DNA of 64,000 nt from Podocnemis expansa (taxonomy: Eukaryota > Chordata > Testudines > Podocnemididae): contig ML682005.1 of assembly GCA_007922195.1 (NCBI GenBank), positions 35,827,366-35,891,365 of the forward strand, given 5' to 3'. The stretch's first letter is position 1; each line of letters opens with the position of its first letter. Made by a program: the position numbers and the translations under genes. Positions 51,378-62,877 of the stretch are shown piece after piece. Below the pieces are notes generated by a model, which was not told the DNA's origin, made no database searches, and saw nothing but the letters and a program-made list of their open reading frames with translations.

Positions 51378-52583
51378 ATTAAAATACACACGCACGAACA
51401 CACACACACACACACTTCTTTGCCATATACTGTCACTGATGAAATTTCTCAAAATGAAAAACTTTTTGAATGTGATCACCTGTATCATAACTTGTTGGCC
51501 TTTTTCCATTTTTTTTAACCCTGGTTGTTATTGTTTCTTCAGCATGTTCCATTCCTCTCTGTCTAATTTCACTTTTGGTGCCTGATGTAAGCATCTCTAT
51601 GCTGTACAGGGAGAGCATGCAAGTCACAGGAGCATGTGTCCCATACTGTTTGTCATGCAAGTGCCTTGCAGCTACTTTGGTGCAGTTAATTGTCAGTGAG
51701 CCAGATTCCAATACTTTCTTTTATACTGAAGGCTTGGCTACATGGTAGGTTAATGAGCACTACAGGGGAGTGTTTCCTTATGTGTTGTGCGTTAATTGGT
51801 CCATATCCTGCTTTAACCTAGTACTGTTTGAAACAGTACTGAATTAAAGTGCACGGGGAACTCTTTAGTGCATACCTCCAATATCTACATGGGGCAATCA
51901 AGGGCAGCACATTAGCAGACTTTAGAAATTATACACTGTAGAGTCCATTATCCCACCATGTGGGCAAGTCCTGAGAAGTATCTTACTACATAAACAACCT
52001 CGCTGGGTTCCATGGGACTATTAAATAAACCAAAGTATTACACAACATGAACAAAAGCTCCGGAGTCTGGCCTATGTAAATCACTATTTAGTGATTAATG
52101 CAGCCCCAATTCGGACAAGAAAGTCCCAATAAAGACCAGTTATCATCTGGAGCTGCCAGGGTAATGACAAATTCTTCTTTGTTTACATAACCCACCATTC
52201 TAAAAGGGATTTGCAATAAGAAATGTGAAGTTTTTGCAGTGACTTCTCTTTACATGTTAACAATATTTTTGTGTCAAAGCTTCAGCTTTAAGCAGAAATT
52301 CCCAAACCCCACTTTGGAACTTAATGTACCCTGGAGATCAACAACTGGGTCAGACACAGCAAGTTTTCCTGATAATCAGGGATCAAGAATGCAGCTAGAA
52401 CTGAAGTAACATTAAATCAATGTCTTTCTGAGTTTTTAAACACTAATGCTGATATTAATTAAGCTATTCAGGCCATGATTTGCAATGAAAATATATCTTC
52501 CTGGAAGCACTTAGACTGAACATTGGATAAAGCCTGAGAATCAAAGGATAAACTTGTTTTATAACAATTCAATTTCTTTTCAG
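51378..52583. other. Upstream/intron region of the second carnosinase, nothing recognised
   Basis: After an ACAC tract (51387-51417) I see no repeat termini or coding segments. Exon 1 is not identifiable by eye. Confidence 0.4.
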
Positions 52584-52691
52584 AGTGCCCTGATGCTTGT
52601 CATATTGGTCTTGTCACTTACTACAGCAGTATTTGTGCCTTCAGATCAAATATTTCAGTATATCGAAGAACATCAAAATGAATATGTGCAG
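52584..52691 (+). CDS. CNDP1-like paralogue exon 2
   Basis: The acceptor is TTTCTTTTCAG and the donor is CAG|GTAAGG. It has 36 codons: a hydrophobic segment, then PSDQIFQYIEEHQNEYVQ, matching [14 protein letters not shown] of gene 1. It is four codons shorter than gene 1 in the variable region after the signal segment. Confidence 0.93.
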
Positions 52692-55600
52692 GTAAGGCTC
52701 ACTGTGGTGCAGTAAGAATGTTAAGTATCTAATAGTTTGAATTAATGAAGAAGATTAAACTATTTCTTTTTTAAAAAATTCTGAAATGTTCAGTCATCAT
52801 AGCATATCTGGTATTTTACTTCTGGTATTAGCATTCTTTGCTATTTTTGGATGAAATAGCATGAAAAGTGGATGAAAAGTGATATATACACGTAATAAAT
52901 TATTTTTGGATACTATTTAATATGATTTCCATATGATAGTAGTCATAACAACAATAAATGTCTACCTCTTATATACAGTTTTCATCCATAGATGTCAAAG
53001 TGCTTTACAAAGGAGTAAGGAGGCATATCAGTTCAGGGGTTAAAGTAAGCCAGAACACCATGGAACAGCATTCTGGGGCCCCCTAAAAATAGAAGAATGC
53101 ACCAGAATGCTATGTTCCAGTGTGTTCCTCCAGAGCCAGCTCAAGGGACTGCAGGCGGGAGTGAGCCTGGCCACCCCCCCTTCCCAGCACCTGTGGAGGC
53201 CCCATCCCTAACTGCCAAGCCCCGGCAGCGCACACAGCCCAGACCAAGTCTTGGGCCCGTGGCCCCTCTCGCCGGTGAGCCAGCGCCGCAGCTGCAGCCT
53301 CCCTCCCTCCCCCAGCCCCAGCCTGGCCCAGCTGCTCAGCCACCTCGGTGGCGGCTGTCAGTCCCCATGTACCCCTTCCTCGGCCGACCTGGTAAGGGGG
53401 CTGGAGGACTGGGGGAGTGTTGGGCAGCCAGTGGGAAGGGGCACAGGGGTTTGGGATGGGAAGAAGGGGTCAGGATGGTGGACTGGGGAGGACATGGGCA
53501 AAGAGGAGTCTGATGTGGGGTAAGTGTTTCAGGGACAATAACTGAGGTGGGGGGCAGGCATTTGGGGGACAGTAGCTGGGGGGGCAGGTGTTTGGGGTGG
53601 CAGTAGCTGGGGAGGGTGAAGGGGGCCCAGAGCTGCAAGAACGGGGACCAGACCTGCATGAAGGGGGCCAGTAAATTTAGGTGGGTGCCAGGGCCTGCCA
53701 AATTATGCTTTAACCAAAGTATCAGTTTTCTGTTTCTTTCTCAAAGTACATTTCAGCTTTCTAAAAGTACTGTGTACAGAACAATTATTTTTTAACACTG
53801 AGTATGAATAAGGAGTCATGGGTCAAGTCTGTACCAGTAGAGTTTTTACATAACTGAGGTATGCAAGATTCCTCCTAGGACCCAGACGATTCCATTAATC
53901 TGTAATCACATAATTGACTGTAGAATGCACCTTTCACCAAACCATTACTATAAGACTGTGTTCTGCAACATAAACTTTATATGACCTTGCAATCATAAGC
54001 TTTGGGTAAAATGATTCAGTGCTATCTTCCTCTGTAGGCAGCCTGAAACAATACTTTCATGATGTGTGAATTGTCCTTTCCATTTCCAATAGTAGTTTGA
54101 CACTGAAGCCAAAAGATTACATTATAAATATTGAAATTGTTAATTATTCTGCTACTAATTGTTTTTAGCAGAAACATCCATCTAACGTACCTCATCTGTT
54201 CCCAACCACACTACCCAAAGCTTCTAGCATCACCCCTGACAATGTAGAGGGCTGGCTCTACAATGAGACAAGGGGCAGACATGGCTCCAGGTGACAGTGG
54301 TTAGGGGCTTCTAGCCCCCTGAAGATCAGCCTAGATCCCACCTCTTTAAATTTTTCCTAGCAACTCAGGCAGTGTTAGTCAACCTGCAGTTTAAGTCATG
54401 TAGGCAAAGTGCACTTGAAATCCCTGTTAATGAAATGCGTAGTTTCACAATGGCTCAGAGTCCAGGAGTGAATAACAATAGGTAAGCAGAGGGTGGACAC
54501 TAGCCACTGGGGACTGGAGGAAGCTCTAGTCCCAGGTAACATGGTCTGGGAGTTGCAGGAAGTTCAAACACTCCCCACCCCACCCCAAACTTAAACAGCC
54601 TGGCTGGGGCTCTCTCCTCTCTTTCATCTTTCCCTGCACCAAAACCAAGTGGCTGTGTTTCCTGGGGGACCAGGAGAAGCTGAGGTGAGAGCCGCCTGTT
54701 TCTCAAAGTTGCACCCAGGACAGTGAGTTCAATGGGGTTCTTTGGATTGTTGTTTCAGGCCCAGGTTAGCGGGGAAAGAAGGAGAACAGGGAAAGCAAGG
54801 GGCAGAAGCTTTTTAGGAATTTGTTTCCCCCATCTTCAAAGCATCTGACAAAGTGGGATTTTCTTCCAGGAAAGCTCATCTAGTTCCCCTTGGTGGCTGT
54901 TGGGGTTGGGGTGGGGGGGTGGGGGCGGAGAGAATACCAGGGCTTGCTTATGGTAATATTATCTGGTGTAAAAACCAAAGACATGTCTCTAGTTAGAAAA
55001 AAAAAGAAAAAAAGTTAAACTATACACAGAAGGACAGCATTTCCCAGAGCACTTGGCTTGGCACTTGGGAGACCAAAGGTCTCTTTCTGACTCTGCCCTG
55101 AGCTGTTTCGGAAAGTCACTTTTCCTTCCTAGGGCTCAGTCTCCTTACCTGCAAAATAAAAATGGTGGTGAGGCTTATCTCCCTTTGAAAAGTGCTTTGA
55201 GCTCTACAGCTGAAAACTGCTAAATAGACACTGAAATAATCCCTCACTCCTGTTAGATGTAGCCCTTATAGCATTCTTCATCTCAATGCACTTTGCAAAA
55301 GGGTGCTGAGGAGGGCTCCCCCAACATAGCCCAGACAGTGTGGCTGGAGTCTCTCCTCTCTTCTTCCTCCCCTCCCAGGCCAGGTGGCATCACAATGGGG
55401 GGGAGCTGAGGGTGGCTATAACATTTCCCCACAATACTAGCAGCAGGATCTCTTCAGGGGACAAGGCAATAGGCCACATTTATTTGTAAATATAAAAAAA
55501 AGCCACCAAACCTGACACACAACTACATAATAGCCAGGTTAGTCTAATTCAATAAAAACAAACAAAGAGTCCTGTGGCATTTTTAAAGACTAACACATTT

Positions 55601-58600
55601 ATTTATCACATGAAGTTTTGTGGGAGAGAAATCCCACTTTGTCAGAGGCTTTGAAGAGATGGGGGAACTTACAGAACAGGATGAAAATAAAAGCAGGGGA
55701 GTGTAAGACATGACATACTGTAACATGACTAGATCCCATTATTATTATTTTATGATTTTTTATTATACAGAGGTCTAATATTTTTGTTGCTGTTCTTTGA
55801 GCAGCTTTCAATTTTACTGTCTTTCCAATATCAAGAGATGATCTCTCGCTAGGGCATTTTAAGACAAATCTGTTACCTTCTCACTTTTGTGGTGGTATGG
55901 GCAGTTTTGTGTGCTGTGACAATACAATAGGTTTCTTTCCTCCTTCTCTTCAGCAACATTCATTGTTTGATATTCTACTATTCACAACAGCTTGCCTGAA
56001 TAAATCTGTTAGTCTATAAGGTGCCACAGGACTCTTGTTGGTTTTGCCACACCAATAAAATTGTCAATGCTTTTAGCCTTCCTGCTGTAGTTACACCAGT
56101 ATAATGGAAATACCTTTTGAGGGCTAAACGCTTCTTTTATACTCTTTGTGATGGTGTGCACATCTGTGCATCCTGGGTTATGATCTACATGATTTACCTG
56201 TTCACTTGTACACTGGAATTGTATGATTTGCTGCCAGCTGCACCATGCAATGTTTCTGTGTGGATGCTAATAACCTATTCTGCATGATTTCAATGATGAT
56301 ATGTTTCCTACAACTTCATTCGTGTGAACAAACATGTAACGTGCTTTCTTTGACTCAGGGATGAGGGAATGGACAGAGATCTCTCCCAGTAGCAGTGAGC
56401 AAACTAGCCTGAAAGAGACAAAAGGTATGCTAATGGAGGTGTCTGTGAAGAGCCAAAGGGATCACCTCAGTCCTGAAAGGGAGGGACTTCCTACACATGT
56501 GTAGTCCAGGAGCTGGAGAACGGATTCACACGCGGCCAACGGGCATGCAGGATTCTTCCCAGATTCTTGTTACCCCTGACCCAGTGATTCCAATGCCACA
56601 AGGGTCCAGGAGGATGTTGGTGAGGGCAAAGGGTTAAATCAACCTTGGAAACAGACTGCCAGGACAAAGGGTGCAGTATGCTAACCTAATACTTCTACTT
56701 AAACTAACCTCATAGTCCAAACAAGTTTATGCTCAAGGTGTTTGGCTGATAGATGTTTGCACAGCCAGTCTCTGCCTGAGGCCAAGCAGTGCCCATATCT
56801 TGCTTGGAGTTGTTTCCAGATGGAAAGTCTCAGCTCAAAAGCTCCCTGAAACTTCCAGGTCTCAGTCTTTGTTTCCAAACCCCTTACCCCCTCCCTTTCA
56901 GGTCTGAGGTGATCCCTTTGTCTCTTCACAGACACCTCTATTAGCATAGCTTTGTCTCTTTCAAACTAGTTATTTGCTCACAGCTACTGGGAGAGACCTC
57001 TGTCTGTTCCCTCATCCCTGAGTCAAAGAAAGCATGTTACATGTTTGTTCACATGTATGAAGTTGTAGGAAACATATCATCATAGAAATCATGCAGAATA
57101 GGTTATTAGCATCCACACAGAAACATTGCATGGCAGCAAATCATACAGTTCCAGTGTACAAATGAACAGGTAAATCATGTAGATCATAACCCAGGGTGCA
57201 CAGATGTGCACACCATTACACTCCCATACAAGCCATGGTGGGGGTTGTCTTGCTTTACACCAGTATAAAGCTGTACAATCTTTGTGTACAGACAAACTCT
57301 GAGTCATTTTGCAGTAGACTGCAGCCCTTTTGAGATAATTAACACTTCTTACTGATTCCTTTCCACCCAGCTCTTTCTCAAGCAAGATATTGATTAATCC
57401 ACTACTGGTTGTTACCAGTGTTCCCCATCAGTAAGGAGGCCTGGGCAGTAACTGGGGTGGTGGGGGCAGGCATTGGGGGGGCTAGGGTGAAACTATGGGC
57501 TGCTTTACAGAATTGTTGAAAATTGCTGAATTGGTTTTTTTCAGCATTCCTGGACATAATGCCAATGTAGAATGGGTTTTCTCTCTTAGCAATACTCAGT
57601 GGACAAAGGAGAGGAAATGATTATCAGTTAAATCTGTGAAGGGCATTATATTAATTCAGTATAATCGGAATGACATGTCATGTGAGGAATTTAACTCATA
57701 TTCTTGACAATGATAGCCTACTGACAAAAACAGGTTCAGCTCATAAATATCAAAAATAGGCTTTACCATTTTGAATGGTATAATTTGGTCAATTAAATGC
57801 TATCGCGACATTGCTGACATGAATTGTATAGTCACAACAATACTCATTTTATTGTGTTACAGTTTTGTATTATACATCTTTTTTTACAGTTAATGTGCCT
57901 AAGAACATATCTGTTGTTCAACATGTTCCCCATTTTTTTCATGCTGCCATGCATTCATTAATCATTACCCATTTCCACAGCATAATACATTAATGACACT
58001 TATATTAATACTACATTTCCTCCATGCCCTCCAATGTCCTCCTTTCCCCAATTCCCTCTCCTTCTTTCCATGCTTTGTTATCTGGTAATCCTACACAGAA
58101 TTCCTTGTTTGTTTTTACAAAGATATGCTGATTGAGGTAGGTCAGAGGAGACAAAAATCATCTTTGCCAGAAAGGGATGGGTGAGGAGTGAAAACAAACT
58201 CTTCCAAGCATCAAAGGGGCAGGCCTGTTAATCTAATTCAGCAAAAAAAGCAAGGTATCCTGTGATTCACCCCCTGCAGCCCCCTACCAATTCCATTCCC
58301 ACAGATACCCACACTAGCCTCTGCCAACCACTCCCATCTGCCCAGAGATATCCATCCCAACCTTTTCCACCAAGCCCATTACCTGCATGTACAGCCACAC
58401 CAACTTCCCATGCCCAGCCCCATCCACCTGAGCCTTCCCAACCCCCCAACTCCAATACTATTAAAAACTCCAACTCCAGTCTCTCCCACCCCAACCTCCC
58501 CCTCTTACCCCATTACTGCAGAAACACAAACCCCAGCCTCTCCACACACTCCAATTCCCCAGACATACATCACAGCTTTCCCGAACCACCCTATACCCCC

Positions 58601-61600
58601 AAAACACCCACTCTAGCCTCCCCATTCATCCACTCCAAGGACTTAGATCAAGATGAAATGATACATCAATTTTCTGTTGTTAAAGCCCAAAAAGTTACAC
58701 TTTGAAGCTGAAATTTTACTAAGTATGTACATGATAAATGTTACTTGTTAATTAAATCTAAATTCATCAGTATTACTTTTTATTTTTGTATTTAGATTAA
58801 AGGAATGAATTGATCTTGCTATTCGAATTTTAGGTTGCAATTACAATTTGGAAAATCTTTTTAAGTTTACATGAATGAGATGGGGGGGCGCCAAAGCAAA
58901 ATTTGGCTCAAGGCGCCACTACCCCTTGAGCCACCCTAACAATGTATACTATGCAGCAATGCGCTCTGAATACAAAACAAAGTATACCATATTGGTAACT
59001 ATTTTGTTACCCAGGCATGCTGGACTAGGTAATACAGGGGTCTCAAACTCAAATCACCATGAGGACTAGTACATTAGCCTGAGGTCCGCACCACTAAAAC
59101 TTTTTCATACAATGATATTACAAATATCGGTAACAAGAATGCCGTTGCGGGCCACAGGAAATAGCTTTAGGGGCTGCATGTGGTCCATGGCACACATGTT
59201 TCAGACCCCTGATGTAATAGATGGTCATTTTACACCACAGGTCACAAAATATTCAGGTTACTCCCAGTCTCAAAAGACCCAGTCACTTACCCCAGGTCAA
59301 TTGTTCTCAGATCTCAAACTACCAACAATTTCTGCTGATAATCCTGTAATAAACTAACAAAAGATTAATTAATTCAGAAGAAAATCAGAGTTATTTACAA
59401 TGCTAAAACAGGAAACATACACACAAATGACTTACACTCTTAGATTTAAAAAGATAATATATACTTCTGTAAGATATGACTCTGGATGCTATTTAGGGCT
59501 GACCATGCCAAGCAGCATGGCGATTCCTTGCGTACAGCAAGGAATCTTTCCCCCTCAGAGTCCAGACAGCAAAAAGATACAGATTCTTATTGTCAGGAAT
59601 ATTTTCCCCTTCATCCTGGAATCCAAACTGATAAAACAAGTTTCAGTGCGTGGCTCTTCTTTATATAAGTGGGGCAGTCTGTTGACCAAGTCTTTGTCCT
59701 TCTGATGCCTTACAGTGGTTCATTTGGTTTCCAAGGACCTCTTGTTCATAGGACCAGCACTTTACAGTAATTAATGCTTCTTTTTTCTGTTTGGTGAGTT
59801 ACACAATTGCAGTGGTTTACAATGCAAACACTCAATATAATTTTATACCATGGGAAACAGACACTATGGGTATGTCTACATCTGCAAGTCAGTTCAAATT
59901 AAGGAAGCTTAATTTGAACTATTTAGTACCTGTCTACACTAGGCTTTCATTAGTTTGAACTAAGGAATTCCTTAATTCGAACTGATGAGAGCTTAGTTTA
60001 AATTAGTAAAACCTGACTGTTAGTTCAAATTAAGCCCTTAGTTTGATCGCTAGTTCGAACTAAGGATGATATAGACAAAGATAAACCTTTATTTTGAACT
60101 TAAGTTCAAACAAAGGGCAGTTATTTTTAATTAACAAAGTAGACTAATTTAAACTAACGTTAGTTCAAATTAGCCCACATCATTAATTTGAACTAATAAG
60201 TTTGAGTTTAGTTCAAACTAAACTAGAATTTATTAGTTTGAATTAACAAATTCAATCTTACAAGCATTGTCTAAATGCTAAACACATTCTTATAATATTA
60301 TTATCTCTTTTAATAATACTGATAAGCCATACTGGTTTCCAGCTATGCATTTGTCAATCTTCAGTGAGGCCCTTGGATTTGACATGAACTAGCACCTGAT
60401 CTGTCAGTGTCACAGGGATCTTTTCAGGTAACGTTCATTTCAGAAGGCTGTGTTGTCAGTTTAGAGAGGTACACTGCATGCGAAACTTCACTTTCAATTT
60501 TTCTTTTTGTGCAGAGACTCAAAGACTGGGTGGCAATAGAAAGTGACTCCAGTGATGCTTCAAAGAGACATCTGGTTATAAACATGATGCTTTTGGCAGA
60601 AGAGAGGATAAGAAACTTAGGTGGAACAGTTGAGATGGTAGATCTGGGCATGCAAGAGGTAATACATTCTCACTGTTTTTTCAGGTTACAAATTTAAGTA
60701 TCTATAACCATCTTTAGTTTAATGTAAGCATGTTACCTAAGTGATGTACCACTTAAGTAGCACACCTATAAAATGGGCTAACACCATAAGTATTGTTTTT
60801 CTTTGCCTTTTGCATCAATAATTAAGAATAATAAACCTATAAAGAGAAAAAAGCCCTTCAATTTATACATACAGGAACCAATGGTATAATCCTGCTGGAT
60901 TAGGTATGAAAAATTTAAAGGGCCATCATCAATTTAAAAAAATCACATTTAAGAGGCAAGGGAGCCACTGAGCTGTGAATATCCTTTTTTCTCCTAGAGG
61001 GGAATGCCAGGAGACAGCAGGGAATATAACTTCTGTTCTTGACCCCCAAATTTTAAAATAGATCGAACCAGATATTTGTAGAAGCATCTGCATCCTAGCA
61101 CTAGAGCTTCTAGAAATTTTCCTTGCCTCCTTAGATCTGAGGCAGTGCACACACCACTGATGTTTTTAAGGTTGTGCGGCTGATTCAACCTCCTGAAACA
61201 AAATGGTTTGCATGTCCCTAAAATAATTTCTTATTTTGCACTAGGACTAGAATTGTTACTTTTTTTTTCTGCACCTATAACCATTCATTGTTCCAGAAAA
61301 TTATACATCCTAACATAATAACCTTTGGATGTAGATTCTAGCCCATTTCCATATAACAGTCATTCTAAAATCCTTTTAACAATAGCAGAATTAAACACAA
61401 GCATTTTAAAAAAAAACAAAGACAAGTAATAAAATAATTTCTGATGCAAATTACAGTGTTTAATAATCAATAAATGTTTGTTTTGGAAGCCTCAAATCAA
61501 TATATATGTAGTGAAGCTCTTCTATTTATCCTAGCTACCCAATGGAGATAAAATCTCTTTGCCACCTGTTGTTCTTGGAAGCATTGCTAAAGATCAAAAA

Positions 61601-61697
61601 AAGCCTACCGTTTGTTTTTATGGGCATGTGGATGTGCAGCCAGCAAAAATTGAGGATGGATGGTCGACAGAGCCGTATACATTGACTGAGAAAAATG
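52584..61697 (+). CDS. Carnosine dipeptidase paralogue (CNDP1-like), exons 2-4, continues past window
   Basis: A second M20 dipeptidase, same strand, starting about 17 kb after the first gene ends. Visible exons are 52584-52691, 60515-60658 and 61535-61697. Sizes after exon 2 and all phases equal those of gene 1 (144 and 163 nt; phases 0, 0, 1). Exon 2 starts with a hydrophobic segment (ALMLVILVLSLTTAVFV), so the product should be secreted. Exon 4 keeps YGHVDVQPA with the metal His and Asp. Some positions (EDGWSTEPYTL, VEMVDLGMQELPNG) look closer to CNDP2, but the signal peptide is not a CNDP2 feature. I read it as a diverged CNDP1-type tandem duplicate. Exon 1 and exons 5 onward are not in the window. 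Confidence 0.92.
53034..53719. mobile_element. hAT-type GC-rich element with perfect TSD, family of 18726-19198
   Basis: TATCAGTT is duplicated at 53026-53033 and 53720-53727. Ends CAGGGGTTAAAGTAAGCC and the complement CTTTGGTTAAAGCAT form the inverted repeat. The GC-rich centre has long open frames without domains. It sits in intron 2 of the second carnosinase. Confidence 0.88.
53728..54820. other. Intron 2 of paralogue, little recognised
   Basis: AT-rich stretch, then a GC-richer patch (54250-54720, 'ggctccaggtgacagtgg', 'ccagcccc'-type vocabulary) resembling the hAT GC-rich interiors without definable ends. Confidence 0.4.
54823..54890 (+). mobile_element. Penelope-like repeat, copy G, fragment
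   Basis: The stretch 'catcttcaaagcatctgaca', then 'aagtgggattttcttccagg' and 'aaagctcat'. The hammerhead-like core is altered (CTGACAA) and stem II is mismatched. Confidence 0.65.
55040..55235 (+). mobile_element. MIR/CORE-SINE-like repeat
   Basis: The order 'gactctgccctgagctgttt', 'aaagtcacttttccttccta', 'ctcagtctccttacctgcaa', then 'aaagtgctttgagctc' follows the core and 3' region of MIR-type SINEs. It is diverged. Confidence 0.6.
55415..55520 (-). repeat. LTR fragment, family of 27935-28560
   Basis: The stretches 'agcaggatctcttcagggga' and 'ataggccacatttatttgta' match 28020-28070. Confidence 0.55.
55540..55705 (-). mobile_element. Penelope-like repeat, copy H
   Basis: Carries the family end inverted (gccaggttagtctaattcaa), then 'caaagagtcctgtggcattt', 'aagactaacacatttattta', and a hairpin 'gtgggagagaaatcccac'. 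On the minus strand the core reads CTGACAA..CCCACAAAAC, which is mutated. Confidence 0.7.
56000..56055 (+). mobile_element. Penelope-like repeat, copy I, fragment of another subfamily
   Basis: The stretches 'ataaatctgttagtctataa' and 'ggtgccacaggactcttgtt'. Only the terminal part is present. Confidence 0.55.
56147..57220. repeat. Large inverted repeat (~340-bp arms, ~400-bp spacer)
   Basis: The left arm 56147-56487 (tgtgatggtgtgcacatctg .. ctgaaagggagggacttc) is the inverted complement of the right arm 56885-57220 (cctccctttcaggtctgagg .. gtgcacaccattaca). They match over nearly their whole length, with scattered differences and a few small indels. The arms open TGTRATGG, as an LTR might, so this could be two LTRs head to head or a foldback element. 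The spacer 56488-56884 shows no coding region. Confidence 0.88.
57221..57984. other. Intron, nothing recognised
   Basis: A short G-rich patch (57440-57480) resembles the GC-rich repeat vocabulary. Otherwise unremarkable AT-rich sequence. Confidence 0.45.
57985..58095. repeat. Short repeat shared with 9840-9962
   Basis: The stretches 'attaatactacatttcctcc', 'ctccaatgtcctcctttccc' and 'ttatctggtaatcctac' align with the first copy. Confidence 0.55.
58210..58640. repeat. Penelope-like end fragment plus C-rich low-complexity tract
   Basis: The stretch 'aggcctgttaatctaattca' (58220) is the family end of the Penelope-like repeat. A C/CA-rich tract then runs to about 58640 with open frames on both strands (147 codons +) made of Pro/Thr/Ser. 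No domain is visible and I do not call a gene. Confidence 0.5.
59035..59211. mobile_element. hAT-type MITE, inverted copy of the 3380-3590 family
   Basis: Begins CAGGGGTCTCAAACTC and ends GTTTCAGACCCCTG. Flanks AGGTAATA (59027-59034) and ATGTAATA (59212-59219) match at 7 of 8. The interior 'tttttcatacaatgatatta' matches 3463-3495 inverted. Confidence 0.87.
59220..59760 (-). repeat. Antisense LTR-like repeat
   Basis: The stretch 'gataatcctgtaataaactaac .. aaatcagagttatttacaatg .. acacacaaatgacttacac' has the appearance of an LTR in antisense, similar in layout to 7346-7769 though not clearly the same family. Confidence 0.35.
59868..60290. mobile_element. Harbinger-related MITE, AGTTCGAACT-type repeats
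   Basis: Starts GGGTATGTCTACATCTGC. The interior is filled with 'tagttcgaactaaggatg', 'agtttgaactaaggaatt' and 'aattaatttgaactaataag'-type blocks in both orientations. The right end is eroded (tacaagcattgtctaaatgc), so the boundary is approximate. Confidence 0.8.
60515..60658 (+). CDS. CNDP1-like paralogue exon 3
   Basis: The acceptor is TTTTTGTGCAG and the donor is GAG|GTAATA. It has 48 codons, phase 0. It encodes RLKDWVAIESDSSDASKRHL and AEERIRNLGGTVEMVDLGMQ, aligning position for position with exon 3 of gene 1 at about half identity. Confidence 0.96.
60659..61534. other. Intron 3 of paralogue, nothing recognised
   Basis: AT-rich. No coding segments or repeat termini that I can name. Confidence 0.5.
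61535..61697 (+). CDS. CNDP1-like paralogue exon 4 (first metal motif)
   Basis: The acceptor is TTTATCCTAG and the donor is AATG|GTAAGT. The length is 163 nt, phase 1, identical to gene 1 exon 4. It encodes LPNGDKISLPPVVLGS and [17 protein letters not shown] with the catalytic His and Asp. Confidence 0.97.
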
Positions 61698-61841
61698 GTA
61701 AGTGCTCAAGCTGCTTGTACAAATATTGACTAAGAAAGCATTCAGTATCTACAGTGAGGCCCTTTATACTAACACAGCTTCCTTATCATGAAAGAAAAAG
61801 AGAAAGATCATACAAACACATAGAAAAAATAGTTTTGTTCA

Positions 61842-61935
61842 GCTTAATATGCAGAAGGTCCTGGGTTCAATTCCCAGGGGGTTGGACTCGATCTCATGAG
61901 GTCCCTTCCAACCCTATGATTCGATTCGATTCAAA
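61842..61935 (+). mobile_element. tRNA-derived SINE fragment with CR1-like tail
   Basis: A perfect pol III B box (GGTTCAATTCC, 61863) is followed directly by the CR1 3' motif 'gttggactcgatctcatgag', 'gtcccttccaaccctatgat' and TTCGATTCGATTC repeats. A tRNA-like promoter fused to a CR1 tail is the layout of CR1-mobilised SINEs. The A-box half is missing. Confidence 0.75.
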
Positions 61936-62282
61936 AACTTTCTGGGAAATGTCTGCCTTGTCTGTGAAAAGATTTTCCACTAAAATTCTTGGAATTTTTC
62001 TTTCCTCACATGTAAAAATAAGAATTCGACTTAGAAATACAGATGTATGGAAGATCTTCCCCCAGATTCAGGCTGTGTCTTGCACATATGCCTACACCAG
62101 AAATGAAAGATAAAATTCTGCCCTCATCAAAGGCACAAGAGCTTTGCCACTGACTCCTGTACAGCCAGGATCCTCCCCTAATGTGTCCGTATAAGATAGA
62201 ACTTCCGTGCCCCATTATCAGTTCCTGTCAAACCTATGCAATCTATGAACTGCTATTATTCCATGGACAGAATAGCATAGGG

Positions 62283-62833
62283 CCAAGGGTGGGGGGGCAA
62301 ACATGCAGCTTGCAGGCTGAATGTGGCCCACAAACCTCTTTCATGCAGCCCCTGACTGTACTTGGTGGGACCACACATTCTCCCTAACAGAGAGAGACAG
62401 TGGTCTCGCATACTCAGCACTCCATGATGCTGCAAGAATGTCAGGTCTCACAACATCATGGAGTGCTAGGTATTGGAGACTGCTCTGTGAAACCACACTC
62501 TCACCCAGAGAGGTATTGCATAGTGCAGTTTTGCATACACAGCACTCTGTGACACTGCAAGAGTGCTGTAATATTTTGATTGATGATATGTACAACCCAC
62601 TTGAAGCAGAAGCGCTGCTGGCCCAGGAGAAGACCCAGGGGCTTGGTGCGCCGCAACTTGGGGCTCGAGCTCCATAAGCCTACTGCTCCTGCAGGTGGCC
62701 CTGCAGTGGACCCAGAGCTTGGCCGCTGGGACTTGGGGCTCGAGCCCTGTAAGCCCAGTGCCAGCGACACCCTTGTCTTGGACTACATTTAAGTCAAATC
62801 TGGCTGCCATAGCAAATGAGTTTGACACCCCTG
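62283..62833. mobile_element. hAT-type element with perfect TSD
   Basis: The direct repeat GCATAGGG flanks the element at 62275-62282 and 62834-62841. Ends CCAAGGGTGGGGGGGCAAAC and AGTTTGACACCCCTG are an imperfect inverted repeat. The interior has internal duplications ('cactccatgatgctgcaaga', 'cactctgtgacactgcaaga'; 'gggacttggggctcgagccc', 'caacttggggctcgagctcc'). Confidence 0.88.
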
Positions 62834-62877
62834 GCATAGGGAGAATTCTGAGGCAAGAAGGAAGGTTCAGACATTTA

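Noticed and set aside
50870..51436. 188-codon open frame (-) as a gene
   Set aside because: It crosses the boundary of a hAT element defined by a perfect 8-bp duplication; composition-driven.
58262..58705. 147-codon Pro/Thr/Ser frame as a secreted mucin-like protein
   Set aside because: It is a C-rich low-complexity tract with no signal segment and no splice context, open in several frames.
61842..61935. Functional tRNA gene
   Set aside because: Only the B-box half is present and it runs into a CR1 tail.
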